Part shown: positions 29,983 to 36,920 of the stretch, piece after piece | How the letters are laid out: each line of letters begins with the position of its first letter | Position numbering within the stretch: position 1 is the first letter of the stretch | Virus record (IMG/VR): IMGVR_UViG_3300031565_000160 | Coordinates: 1 to 36,920 of that record | Source of the DNA: a virus | Reading direction: 5' to 3' (one strand) | DNA length: 36,920 nt | Notes under the pieces: model-generated | What the model was told of the DNA's origin: nothing | Seen by the model: the letters and a program-made list of their open reading frames with translations, nothing else | Database searches by the model: none | Program-made: the position numbers and the translations under genes

Positions 29983-30867
29983 CAGAAAACGGATTTTAAT
30001 TTTTTAAACTGGCATAAGGTTGTAGGCTCTTATACTTTGGCTCAGTTACAAGCTAGTGGTGTTCCTAGTGTCTGCGATAATATAGTATCAGATCAGGGGT
30101 GGAATTTATCAACAGCTACATTTTTAAGGTCTTTGGATATTTCATCTCAAGAGGCATTTATAACAGGAGTTTTTATTAGCGATGATGGAACTCGTTTGTT
30201 TATTATAGGAACTAATGCAGATGAAGTAAACAGTTATACTTTATCAACACCTTACAATGTAAGTACAGCTTCTTTTGAGGATGTTTTTAGCACTGCTGCA
30301 CAGGATTCTTTATGCTCTGGACTTTTTTTTAAAGCTGATGGATTGAAAATGTATCATACAGGAACAACAAACGATAATGTATATCAGTATTCACTATCCT
30401 CAGCTTGGGATATTTCAACACTATCTTATGAAAAAGCATTTAGCGTGTCTAGCGAAGATGAAAATTGTAGGGATGTGTTTTTTAAACCAGATGGATCAAT
30501 AATGTACACGATAGGATATGATAATGATAAGGTATATCAATACAACTTATCTACATCGTGGGATATTGCAACGGCATCTTTAGATAAATCATTAGACATA
30601 AGCACAGAAAACACAACTCCTACAGGACTGTTTTTTAAATCAGATGGGACAAAACTATATACATTAGACGCAGCATTTGATGATAAAGTACATGAATATA
30701 TTTTATCAACGGCATGGGATATTTCATCTGCATTATTTAATTATTCAATCACCGTTGTATCTCAAGATGGATCTATGAATGGCATGTGTTTTGGGAAAGA
30801 CGGATTTAAAATGTATTTAGCTGGAAATTCAAATGATAGTATTTACGAATATGATTTAACTGATTAG
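29968..30867 (+). CDS. Receptor-binding-type protein: short anchor plus beta-propeller repeats
   Basis: This 299-residue protein has an N-terminal anchor of about 40 residues (MACIEQ, FLNWHKVVG, TLAQLQASG, PSVCDN) that also begins the next gene. It then has about five propeller-like repeats of the same kind as those at the end of the upstream gene (SSAWDIST, FSVSSED, VFFKPDGSIMY, DNDKVYQYNLS). It is probably a tail-tip attachment protein whose head domain can be exchanged. It starts two bases after the previous stop. Confidence 0.65.
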   Translation: MACIEQKTDFNFLNWHKVVGSYTLAQLQASGVPSVCDNIVSDQGWNLSTATFLRSLDISSQEAFITGVFISDDGTRLFIIGTNADEVNSYTLSTPYNVSTASFEDVFSTAAQDSLCSGLFFKADGLKMYHTGTTNDNVYQYSLSSAWDISTLSYEKAFSVSSEDENCRDVFFKPDGSIMYTIGYDNDKVYQYNLSTSWDIATASLDKSLDISTENTTPTGLFFKSDGTKLYTLDAAFDDKVHEYILSTAWDISSALFNYSITVVSQDGSMNGMCFGKDGFKMYLAGNSNDSIYEYDLTD

Positions 30868-30883
30868 CATGGCTTGTTTAGAA
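30847..30883 (+). repeat. Module-boundary direct repeat, copy 2
   Basis: This is the second copy of the 37-base boundary segment, differing from 29946-29982 at two positions. It again spans a propeller end (EYDLTD), the stop and the MAC start of the following gene. Confidence 0.8.
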
Positions 30884-32845
30884 TCTAACATAAAGACTAA
30901 TTTTTTAAATTGGAATAAGGTGTCTGGTGCTTTGACATTATCAGAACTTCAATCTAGTGGGTTACCTAGTGTGTGTGATAACTTAGCACCATCTGAGCCA
31001 TTAAGTCCACCTACTAATTTAGTAGCCACAGCAGTATCATCAACAGAAATAGACCTAACATGGGATGCGGTAACAGGGGCAGATACTTACAATGTGTATA
31101 GAAGCACTACTGAATTAGGAACTTATACTTTGATTAGTTCACCAGCTACGAATAGTTATAACAACACAGGATTAACAGGTGGAACTACTTATTATTACAA
31201 AGCATCGACTGTCAACGGAGCAGGGGAAGGCGCACTTAGCGCAGTAGCAAACGCGACAACCGACACTCCGTTGGTTCAAGTTCAGATTACTACGACTTGG
31301 GATATAGCAGGAGGAAATTTAGTGTTGGACTTACCTCTTGCTGACGCAGGGACAGAATGGGTATTTTCAGATGGTAGTATTTTAACAGGGGCTTCAATCA
31401 ATACCAACAAAGCCTTGTTGGACGGAACAGATCAGTTGATTACTATAAGAGCCACTTCATTTAGTACCGTAACAGGAATCAATTGGGTTAATAAAAAATT
31501 AAAAGGAGTTGTTGACTTACAGAATTTCGACTTTGGGGTGTCGTTTGACACCTTTATTATAGAAGAAAACGTAAATGTTATTACAGACTTTATATTTCCA
31601 ACTACGACAAACACCTCTCCGATTACTCAATTTTCAATTGATGGCAACACAGGGGGAGGGAGTGCCGTAGCTGATTCGATAGGAGTATTAGATTTAACTT
31701 GTTTTACCGATCTAAAAGGTTCTTTTGAGGTGGCGAGATTTGGAGGAATTACCTCAATTGCTTTTAACGCAGGGATTTACTCGAATAGTTTCACAGTTTT
31801 TAATTTATTCATTTTAACGGGATGGCTGGGGACTTTAGATTTAAGTCTTTTCACTAATATGACTAAATTTAGTGGAGTCGCTTCTTTATTTACAGGGTTT
31901 GTCCCTCCTAATAATAGCGCAACAGTTATGACTAGCTTGAATTTCACAGACTGCACGGCTCTAACGGGCGTTATGGACTTGTCGGGACTTACAAATAAAT
32001 TATCGGGGACTTTAGTTTTTACGAATACTGACGGGGGTGGCCAAAGCTATTCCGTAATATTCCCAACATCGAATCAAGTTGTTACTCAATTGAATTTCAC
32101 AAATGCGAGGGTTTCAAGTGTTGATTATTCGGGGCTTACCTTTGGAGCAACTTCGGATATATTATTCGATAACGTTCTTATATTATCAACGATAACACAC
32201 CCTGCTAGTATTGCTTTAATTGATGATTTTAGACTGAACGGTTCTATTGTTACAAGCCAAGATCATTCGTTTATAACGAGTAACATAAGGGTTTATCAAA
32301 TTATCGGAAATAACTCGATGCAAAGTTTAGTGATTCCAACTACGGGAACAATTCAAATTTGCCAAATTAGGAATAATACAAATGCCTTGTTTACCGCTTT
32401 GGATATTTCGGGATTGACTTTGAAGTCAAACGCAAGTTCTTTTTACATTGATGGGAATACGAGCCTAACTTCAATGCCTATGATTACAGGTTCTTATGAT
32501 GTTGGAACAATTATAGATATGGGAGGAAATTCATCGTTAGACGTTCCTTTTCCTGTTGGGTCGGTATTAAGAGCAATAACAATGTATTTTGATAACGATA
32601 TGAGCGTTGGAAGTGTGAACACAACAGTTGATACATGGTACACTAATAGAGCTTTGTTTTCGGGTACTGCAAAAGCCATGTTTTTGAATGGAGGAAACGC
32701 AGAGCCAACAGGAACATATCAAGCACCGTCGGGATTCGTTTTAGGAAGTTCAGACGGCACTCCTGCTAGTCAATTAGAGAAAATATACGTACTTGTAAAT
32801 AATTATAATTGGAGTGTGACAACTCAGTCAGGACTTAAAACATAA
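30869..32845 (+). CDS. Receptor-binding-type protein: shared anchor, FN3 domain, LRR-like repeats
   Basis: This 658-residue protein starts with the shared anchor (MACLES, FLNWNKVSG, TLSELQSSG, PSVCDN). Residues about 45-133 are a fibronectin type III domain (SPPTNLVATAVSSTEIDLTW, then TYYYKASTVNGAGEGALSAV). The rest is a long series of beta-strand units with LDLS/LDISGLT and IDGNTSLTSM phrases, like BspA-type leucine-rich repeats. It is probably a host-adhesion fibre. The same anchor with a different distal part suggests module swapping. Confidence 0.65.
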   Translation: MACLESNIKTNFLNWNKVSGALTLSELQSSGLPSVCDNLAPSEPLSPPTNLVATAVSSTEIDLTWDAVTGADTYNVYRSTTELGTYTLISSPATNSYNNTGLTGGTTYYYKASTVNGAGEGALSAVANATTDTPLVQVQITTTWDIAGGNLVLDLPLADAGTEWVFSDGSILTGASINTNKALLDGTDQLITIRATSFSTVTGINWVNKKLKGVVDLQNFDFGVSFDTFIIEENVNVITDFIFPTTTNTSPITQFSIDGNTGGGSAVADSIGVLDLTCFTDLKGSFEVARFGGITSIAFNAGIYSNSFTVFNLFILTGWLGTLDLSLFTNMTKFSGVASLFTGFVPPNNSATVMTSLNFTDCTALTGVMDLSGLTNKLSGTLVFTNTDGGGQSYSVIFPTSNQVVTQLNFTNARVSSVDYSGLTFGATSDILFDNVLILSTITHPASIALIDDFRLNGSIVTSQDHSFITSNIRVYQIIGNNSMQSLVIPTTGTIQICQIRNNTNALFTALDISGLTLKSNASSFYIDGNTSLTSMPMITGSYDVGTIIDMGGNSSLDVPFPVGSVLRAITMYFDNDMSVGSVNTTVDTWYTNRALFSGTAKAMFLNGGNAEPTGTYQAPSGFVLGSSDGTPASQLEKIYVLVNNYNWSVTTQSGLKT

Positions 32846-32850
32846 AAATC

Positions 32851-33072
32851 ATGGTATTAGTAGTTTACGACAAATATTTAGGGGAAATTATATCGGTTCA
32901 AGCCGTTCCTCAAACGATTGTAATTTCAGATCAGATTGCAGTTAATGGAATAATCGAGAATAGCCCAAAAAGGATCGTAGTTGATGATACAATCATCTTA
33001 AAAGAGTTATTCACGATTAAAGGATATGACATTACCAAAATAGAAGAGTACGAAGCCTCATTAATATTGTAA
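32851..33072 (+). CDS. Small protein after fibre gene, unknown
   Basis: This 73-residue protein is beta-rich and hydrophobic at both ends (VLVVYDKYLGEIISVQAVPQ, then RIVVDDTIILKELFTIKGYD). It follows the fibre gene by five bases and precedes the next by one. It could be a fibre chaperone or tail component. No family is recognised. Confidence 0.4.
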   Translation: MVLVVYDKYLGEIISVQAVPQTIVISDQIAVNGIIENSPKRIVVDDTIILKELFTIKGYDITKIEEYEASLIL

Positions 33073-33073
33073 C

Positions 33074-33799
33074 ATGGCAACATACCAACATAAATACTTA
33101 ACAGGTCAATCTTATAGCAGTTATGCTAATATAGATACCCTAGAAACTAACGCTAATTTTAACTATTGGAGAGTTGACTTAGTTCACGCTGATTCATTTG
33201 TGCAAGTGGTTACAGATGTAATGACTCTTACAAAGGATATAGTAAGTGGAACTGATTACAGGTGGTACACTACATTTACTTTTCCAGTAGTACCCAATAA
33301 CTGTTATAGATTCGTTATAATAGACACAGCTAATTCAGATGCAGTTTTATACATTAGTGATGAGCTAGAATCTGTATCTAGTGATACTGGTCTAATACTT
33401 TTTAAGTATCGAAATGCTAAAAATATATTAAATTACAACTATGAAGGGTTGCCGAGTTTTTATAATATATTTCATGTTGAGGTTAAAAAGAGAAAGCCTA
33501 ATGTAAACCTAGCTAGAGATGGTTATGATTTAACTAGCGGAACTTTCAAACCTGTTAGAACAGTAAGAACTAAAAATTATGAGTTTGTAACAGGGTGGTT
33601 TGATAATAATGAACACGATGCAATGAGTGCTACTTTGATTCATTCAGATTTACAGTTAGGTATTGATGGAAATTACTTAGCTTATACACTTCCAGAAGAT
33701 GGGAGCTATGATACAGACTGGCAGGAGGATTACGAGGTAATTACGACTGGCTTTAGATTAGAACAGAACAATGAATCAAGCAGTAATAAGGCTATTTAA
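33074..33799 (+). CDS. Tail structural protein, unknown role
   Basis: This 241-residue protein is beta-rich with TFPVVPNNCYRFVIIDTANS and LILFKYRNAKNILNYNYEGL, then FYNIFHVEVKKRKPN. The order of motifs looks like a conserved virion protein of Bacteroidota phages located at the tail/portal junction. It precedes the portal gene by 29 bases with no gene in the gap. Structural by context only. Confidence 0.45.
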   Translation: MATYQHKYLTGQSYSSYANIDTLETNANFNYWRVDLVHADSFVQVVTDVMTLTKDIVSGTDYRWYTTFTFPVVPNNCYRFVIIDTANSDAVLYISDELESVSSDTGLILFKYRNAKNILNYNYEGLPSFYNIFHVEVKKRKPNVNLARDGYDLTSGTFKPVRTVRTKNYEFVTGWFDNNEHDAMSATLIHSDLQLGIDGNYLAYTLPEDGSYDTDWQEDYEVITTGFRLEQNNESSSNKAI

Positions 33800-33828
33800 T
33801 AGCAAAATTAATTTGAGAATGAAAAAGG

Positions 33829-35583
33829 ATGTTACCAGAAATAATTAGTGATGATTTTTTAAATAGCATTAAAAAAAGTCCACATAAATACTACGATAAA
33901 ACCGTATCACATGCAGAAGAGATGGGTGTTCATGTCAACGGTGATCTACCCAAGAAACTATTAAACATTCAAAGACCAAATGAATCACCAGAAGTAAAAA
34001 GGTACCGATTAGAAGTTTGGCAACCTGTAACAAAGTCTAGCTCTGAGAAAGTAGTAAACACTCTTAATAAGATATTTAACAAGAGGCTTTATAAGTTAGA
34101 CTTTCCAGAAATGAAGTCTGATTCATTAGCGGATTATTTGCTTGAAAAATACCCTTTTTATCGTTCGATAATGAACTATCTGAGGGAGACTTATACACCT
34201 TCAACATTAGCCGATCCAAATGCAGCTATGGTAATTATCCCTAAGAACTGGAATATATCAGAGTTGGAAAGATTCGAGCCTATACCTGTAATTAATAGAG
34301 CAGAAACATTAGTTGACTATGTTGATTCAGATTACTATGTATTTGATTTAGATGAAAAGATACACATCTACACTAAAAATTCTATTCTTTATTATAAGAA
34401 AAAGAAAAAGCCACAAAGTAAACAACAATGGGAACTGTACTTTGAATATAACCACAACTTTGGAATCCCTCCTGTTTTTAGATTAGGCGGTTTAATTAAA
34501 GGTAAACTAGAACCGTATTACTATGAATCTTTTATGGCTGGTGTTCTACCTCATTGGAATCAAGTAGTAAGCCTTACTAGTGATCTACAACCACAGTACA
34601 CTAACCATATGTTCCTTGAAAAGTGGGAAGTTGCTACTAATGAATGTGATCCCTGTAAAGGTACTGGTCAAATAACAATTAGAATAAAAGATGAAGATGA
34701 ACATATAAGATGTGAAGATTGTGGAGGTAGTGGTCAGGTAAGCAGAAGCCCATACGGAGTATTTACCGTTAACAAAGATGCTCTTAATCCTGGTGAAGCA
34801 TTACCGACACCTCCATTTGGTTATCCATCTAAGCCTATTGAGATAGTTGATAAGGTAGAAGCTAGAATAAAGAGTGAAGAGGAAAAAGGATTCGCATCTA
34901 TTAATTTGGAAGTGATTAACCAGACAGGAGCGAACCAAAGCGGAATAGCTAAAGTGATTGACAGACAAGATTTAGACTCTTATTTGTTAAGGTTCTCTAA
35001 TCATGTATTTGAGTATGTGTTAAATAATATGGTATTGTTTACGGCTGCATGGAGATACCCAGACAAAGAGTATGACAGTATTAAGCCAGAGATACGTGCG
35101 CCAAGAGACTTAAATGTCCTTACTTTAGATCAACTGTCTAATGAGTATAAAGATGCTTCAAACTCAAATGTGAGTACCAATTATAAAGCACACTTAGAGA
35201 AGGAGATCATTAGATCAAAATTTGTAAACAATGAAAGGTTAATGAAGTTCAATGAATTGGTAATTGATCTTAATCCGTTCTTTGGTCGTACGATTGATGA
35301 ACTATTAACGCTTCAAAATCTAGGTGAGCCAAGCTGGAAGATATACAAGTCTAATAATGTAAAGGATATTATTAACACAGCCATATTTAAAAATGAGGAT
35401 TTCTTAGACTTAGGGTTAGAGGAACAAATTAAGATAACTAACGATATAGCAAAAGAAGAATCTGGATTTGTAGAGGATGTACAGTTAGTTCAACCAATGA
35501 GAGAAGAACCTGTGCAAGAAGTTGAAATGGATGATGTAGAGAATGATATTGAAGAACCAGAAGATGTTGAAATTCAATCTTAA
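33829..35583 (+). CDS. Portal protein with internal DnaJ-like zinc motif
   Basis: This 584-residue protein is called portal by size, by position before scaffold and capsid genes, and by its layout: helical/beta N-terminal part (NTLNKIFNKRLYKLDFPEMK), a long central stem region (INLEVINQTGANQSGIAKVI is the typical Q-T-G-x-x-x-S-G-I element) and an acidic C-terminal tail. Unusually, residues 273-302 hold CDPCKGTGQ and CEDCGGSGQ, two CxxCxGxG repeats as in DnaJ, which should bind one zinc. The portal forms the 12-mer DNA entry ring in the capsid. Confidence 0.7.
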   Translation: MLPEIISDDFLNSIKKSPHKYYDKTVSHAEEMGVHVNGDLPKKLLNIQRPNESPEVKRYRLEVWQPVTKSSSEKVVNTLNKIFNKRLYKLDFPEMKSDSLADYLLEKYPFYRSIMNYLRETYTPSTLADPNAAMVIIPKNWNISELERFEPIPVINRAETLVDYVDSDYYVFDLDEKIHIYTKNSILYYKKKKKPQSKQQWELYFEYNHNFGIPPVFRLGGLIKGKLEPYYYESFMAGVLPHWNQVVSLTSDLQPQYTNHMFLEKWEVATNECDPCKGTGQITIRIKDEDEHIRCEDCGGSGQVSRSPYGVFTVNKDALNPGEALPTPPFGYPSKPIEIVDKVEARIKSEEEKGFASINLEVINQTGANQSGIAKVIDRQDLDSYLLRFSNHVFEYVLNNMVLFTAAWRYPDKEYDSIKPEIRAPRDLNVLTLDQLSNEYKDASNSNVSTNYKAHLEKEIIRSKFVNNERLMKFNELVIDLNPFFGRTIDELLTLQNLGEPSWKIYKSNNVKDIINTAIFKNEDFLDLGLEEQIKITNDIAKEESGFVEDVQLVQPMREEPVQEVEMDDVENDIEEPEDVEIQS

Positions 35584-35604
35584 TTGTTAAATATTTAACA
35601 ATTA
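35581..35604. promoter_or_regulatory. 24-base perfect palindrome, possible operator or weak terminator
   Basis: Bases 35581-35604 equal their own reverse complement; the central 12 bases are TTAAATATTTAA. It begins at the portal stop codon and covers the position where a -33 element would lie for the box at 35617. It could be an operator for a dimeric repressor, or a hairpin with the T-rich stretch after it acting as a weak terminator. Confidence 0.5.
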
Positions 35605-35616
35605 GTTTATTTTTAT

Positions 35617-35624
35617 TATATTTG
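35617..35624 (+). promoter_or_regulatory. Candidate -7 box (TATATTTG) at a near-leaderless gene
   Basis: An exact -7 box ends four bases before the ATG at 35629, so a transcript from it would start at or next to the start codon. The -33 position reads TTT instead of TTG and lies inside the palindrome. Confidence 0.45.
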
Positions 35625-35628
35625 TTGC

Positions 35629-35949
35629 ATGGCAAGACCGAAAAAAGTAAAGGTGGATGAAGTTGAAGCAACTGAAACCACAAAAGAAGTAGTTGAAACT
35701 ACTGAAAAGCCTACTAAGGTTATAACAAGAAAACTAGAGGTTAAGGATGAACCTCCTGTTGATGAATTTGTAAGAGAGCCTAAAGATAGGCTACAACAAG
35801 CAACTACCTATAAGATTTATTTAGGCGGTGAAGAACAATGGCTAACAAGGCCACAAATTAATATCTCAATCCAAAGAGGTTTTAATATTGTAATCCCAGA
35901 AGGCAGTCCGTTTAGTTCTGATGTCGAACGATGTACTACTTGCGGATAA
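35629..35949 (+). CDS. Small protein between portal and scaffold, unknown
   Basis: This 106-residue protein has a disordered, charged N-terminal half (ARPKKVKVDEVEATETTKEV) rich in Lys, Glu and Thr, then a compact C-terminal part (YKIYLGGEEQWLTRPQINIS, IQRGFNIVIPEGSPF) ending ERCTTCG. It may be a minor capsid or assembly protein. The final stop shares a base with the scaffold start (TAATG). Confidence 0.5.
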   Translation: MARPKKVKVDEVEATETTKEVVETTEKPTKVITRKLEVKDEPPVDEFVREPKDRLQQATTYKIYLGGEEQWLTRPQINISIQRGFNIVIPEGSPFSSDVERCTTCG

Positions 35950-36815
35950 TGGAAGAGGTATTTAAAATACTAGGTACGATTAACTCTTTGATAGATTCAA
36001 ATGAGTTAGATCAGGCGGTAAAAGCTCAGAAGTTAGACGGTGAATACGCACTAACAGAGGAAGGAATTGAGTCCATTAAAACTCAATTGAGTGGGTTAAT
36101 GACTAAAGATGCAGCTATAAGAGATAAGAAAGTAAGAGATGAAATAGCATCTGAACTTTATCCAGTACAAAGGAAAACAGCTCTAAAGAAAGTAGAATCC
36201 CAATTGAAGGAGGCTTACGAGGTGTTAGGAATTGACTACACAGACGTAGAGTTTATAAGTGATAAAGCAGACCTAATACCAGAAGCAATCAAAGCATTAA
36301 AGATAGCTGACAAAGGTAAAGGAGAAAACAAAGAATTGATTGAGTCTTTGAAAGCTGAGAGATTAAAATTAGCACAAGAGAAAGATGAGATCGAAGCTAG
36401 TTGGGCTGAAAAGTTTAACGAGCAGGAAAAGGCATTTAAAGACAAATTCTTAAAAGATAAGTTTTTATTGAAGGCAACATCCAAGCCACTTGCAAGTCCT
36501 TATCAGGATGAGCGAGTAAAGAAAGGAATTTTGAACGACATATATGACGAACTTAATTCACAAGCACATTTAACACTGTCTGAGTCTGGTGACATCCAAC
36601 TTTTTGAAAAGGACTTCCCAGATAAAGAGCTATTAATCGGGAATAAAAAAGCAGAGTTCCAAAGTTTACTCGATGAAAAACTCGAGCCGTATCTGCAAAA
36701 ATCAAACCCTGTATCAACTGAAACAAGGACTGGTCAACCCGTTGTAACAAACGCACCAGAACTTACCCCGATGCAGAGAAGCATTAGACAAAATGCACAG
36801 ACGTATCAGAGATGA
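35949..36815 (+). CDS. Capsid scaffolding protein
   Basis: This 288-residue protein starts at the ATG at 35949 (overlapping the previous stop); an in-frame ATG at 35931 is less likely. It is highly charged and helical with a long central coiled coil (ENKELIESLKAERLKLAQEK, then EKFNEQEKAFKDKFLKDKFL). Its C-terminal part is Pro/Thr/Gln-rich and ends in MQRSIRQNAQTYQR, a basic helix of the type that binds capsid shells. Position immediately before the presumed major capsid gene supports the call. No protease motif is seen. Confidence 0.7.
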   Translation: MEEVFKILGTINSLIDSNELDQAVKAQKLDGEYALTEEGIESIKTQLSGLMTKDAAIRDKKVRDEIASELYPVQRKTALKKVESQLKEAYEVLGIDYTDVEFISDKADLIPEAIKALKIADKGKGENKELIESLKAERLKLAQEKDEIEASWAEKFNEQEKAFKDKFLKDKFLLKATSKPLASPYQDERVKKGILNDIYDELNSQAHLTLSESGDIQLFEKDFPDKELLIGNKKAEFQSLLDEKLEPYLQKSNPVSTETRTGQPVVTNAPELTPMQRSIRQNAQTYQR

Positions 36816-36846
36816 TATGTAAAATAAATTTTTCATATTTAAAAAA

Positions 36847-36920
36847 ATGAGTTTACCTATTAACAATCTAGTTGAGGCGTTACAAGCGTCTAGGATACAA
36901 CTAGAATCTACTATCAACGA
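36847..36920 (+). CDS. Major capsid protein, N-terminal fragment (cut by window end)
   Basis: Only the first 24 residues are visible (MSLPINNLVEALQASRIQLE, then STIN). The frame is open to the window end. The gene follows the scaffold gene by 31 bases, where the major capsid protein is nearly always encoded. The identification is by order only. Confidence 0.5.
   Translation, partial: MSLPINNLVEALQASRIQLESTIN

Noticed and set aside
1-36920. CRISPR arrays, tRNA genes, integrase or retroelement (DGR) genes
   Set aside because: Looked for by eye on both strands. No spaced direct repeats of CRISPR type, no cloverleaf, no tyrosine/serine recombinase motif and no reverse transcriptase were seen. 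A weak tRNA could be missed without a covariance search.

Overview
This window is most of a tailed double-stranded DNA phage (Caudoviricetes, siphovirus-like by its tape measure and tail chaperone). It very probably infects a member of the Bacteroidota, most likely a flavobacterium. The reasons are low G+C (about one third by eye), absent or weak Shine-Dalgarno sequences, repeated TAnnTTTG-type -7 promoter boxes in the intergenic gaps, a DUF3127-type single-strand-binding protein, and phage gene families typical of that phylum. All supported genes lie on the + strand. I see no integrase, excisionase, lysogeny repressor, tRNA or CRISPR array, so nothing here argues for a temperate lifestyle. 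Both ends cut genes: a glycosyltransferase at base 1 and the presumed major capsid gene at base 36920.

Layout. (1) 1-3903: surface-sugar cluster of several glycosyltransferases, a class I methyltransferase and a DUF5672 protein. (2) 3904-7935: minor head protein, head-tail connector, tail completion and tail terminator candidates, a LamG-domain protein and a small tail-type protein. (3) 7966-9182: lysis cassette (two small membrane/coiled-coil proteins, an M15 peptidase endolysin, an EF-hand-loop membrane protein) closed by an intrinsic terminator. (4) 9237-13606: early region of small, tightly overlapping genes, including membrane microproteins, ribbon-helix-helix and MerR-type regulators, an annealing-type protein, the SSB and an HNH nuclease. 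(5) 13607-16590: SNF2-type helicase, MazG-like pyrophosphohydrolase and DNA methyltransferase operon behind a structured leader. (6) 16604-21010: regulator genes, then the replication module (replisome organiser with internal repeats, helper protein, DnaB split into two genes). (7) 21011-21959: accessory island with two attC-like foldback elements, a tiny ORF plus ribbon-helix-helix gene between them, and a truncated GIY-YIG ORF. (8) 21960-35583: small and large terminase, tail chaperone with a -1 frameshift, tape measure, tail/receptor-binding proteins, and portal. (9) 35581-36920: promoter with overlapping palindrome, a small protein, scaffold, start of the major capsid gene.

How it works together. 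The early genes make the replisome and its regulators. The late genes run almost continuously from terminase through tail, portal, scaffold and capsid, probably across the window ends into the glycosyltransferases and connectors, and end at the lysis cassette. This order, with tail genes between terminase and portal and sugar genes between capsid and connectors, is not the textbook siphovirus order.

Most unusual signals: two similar pseudoknot-forming leaders in front of replication genes (13608-13719 and 18466-18568); an attC-like cassette structure at 21024-21766; an iteron-like array inside the replisome organiser gene; modular receptor-binding genes with a near-identical 37-base boundary; and a DnaJ-like zinc motif inside the portal.
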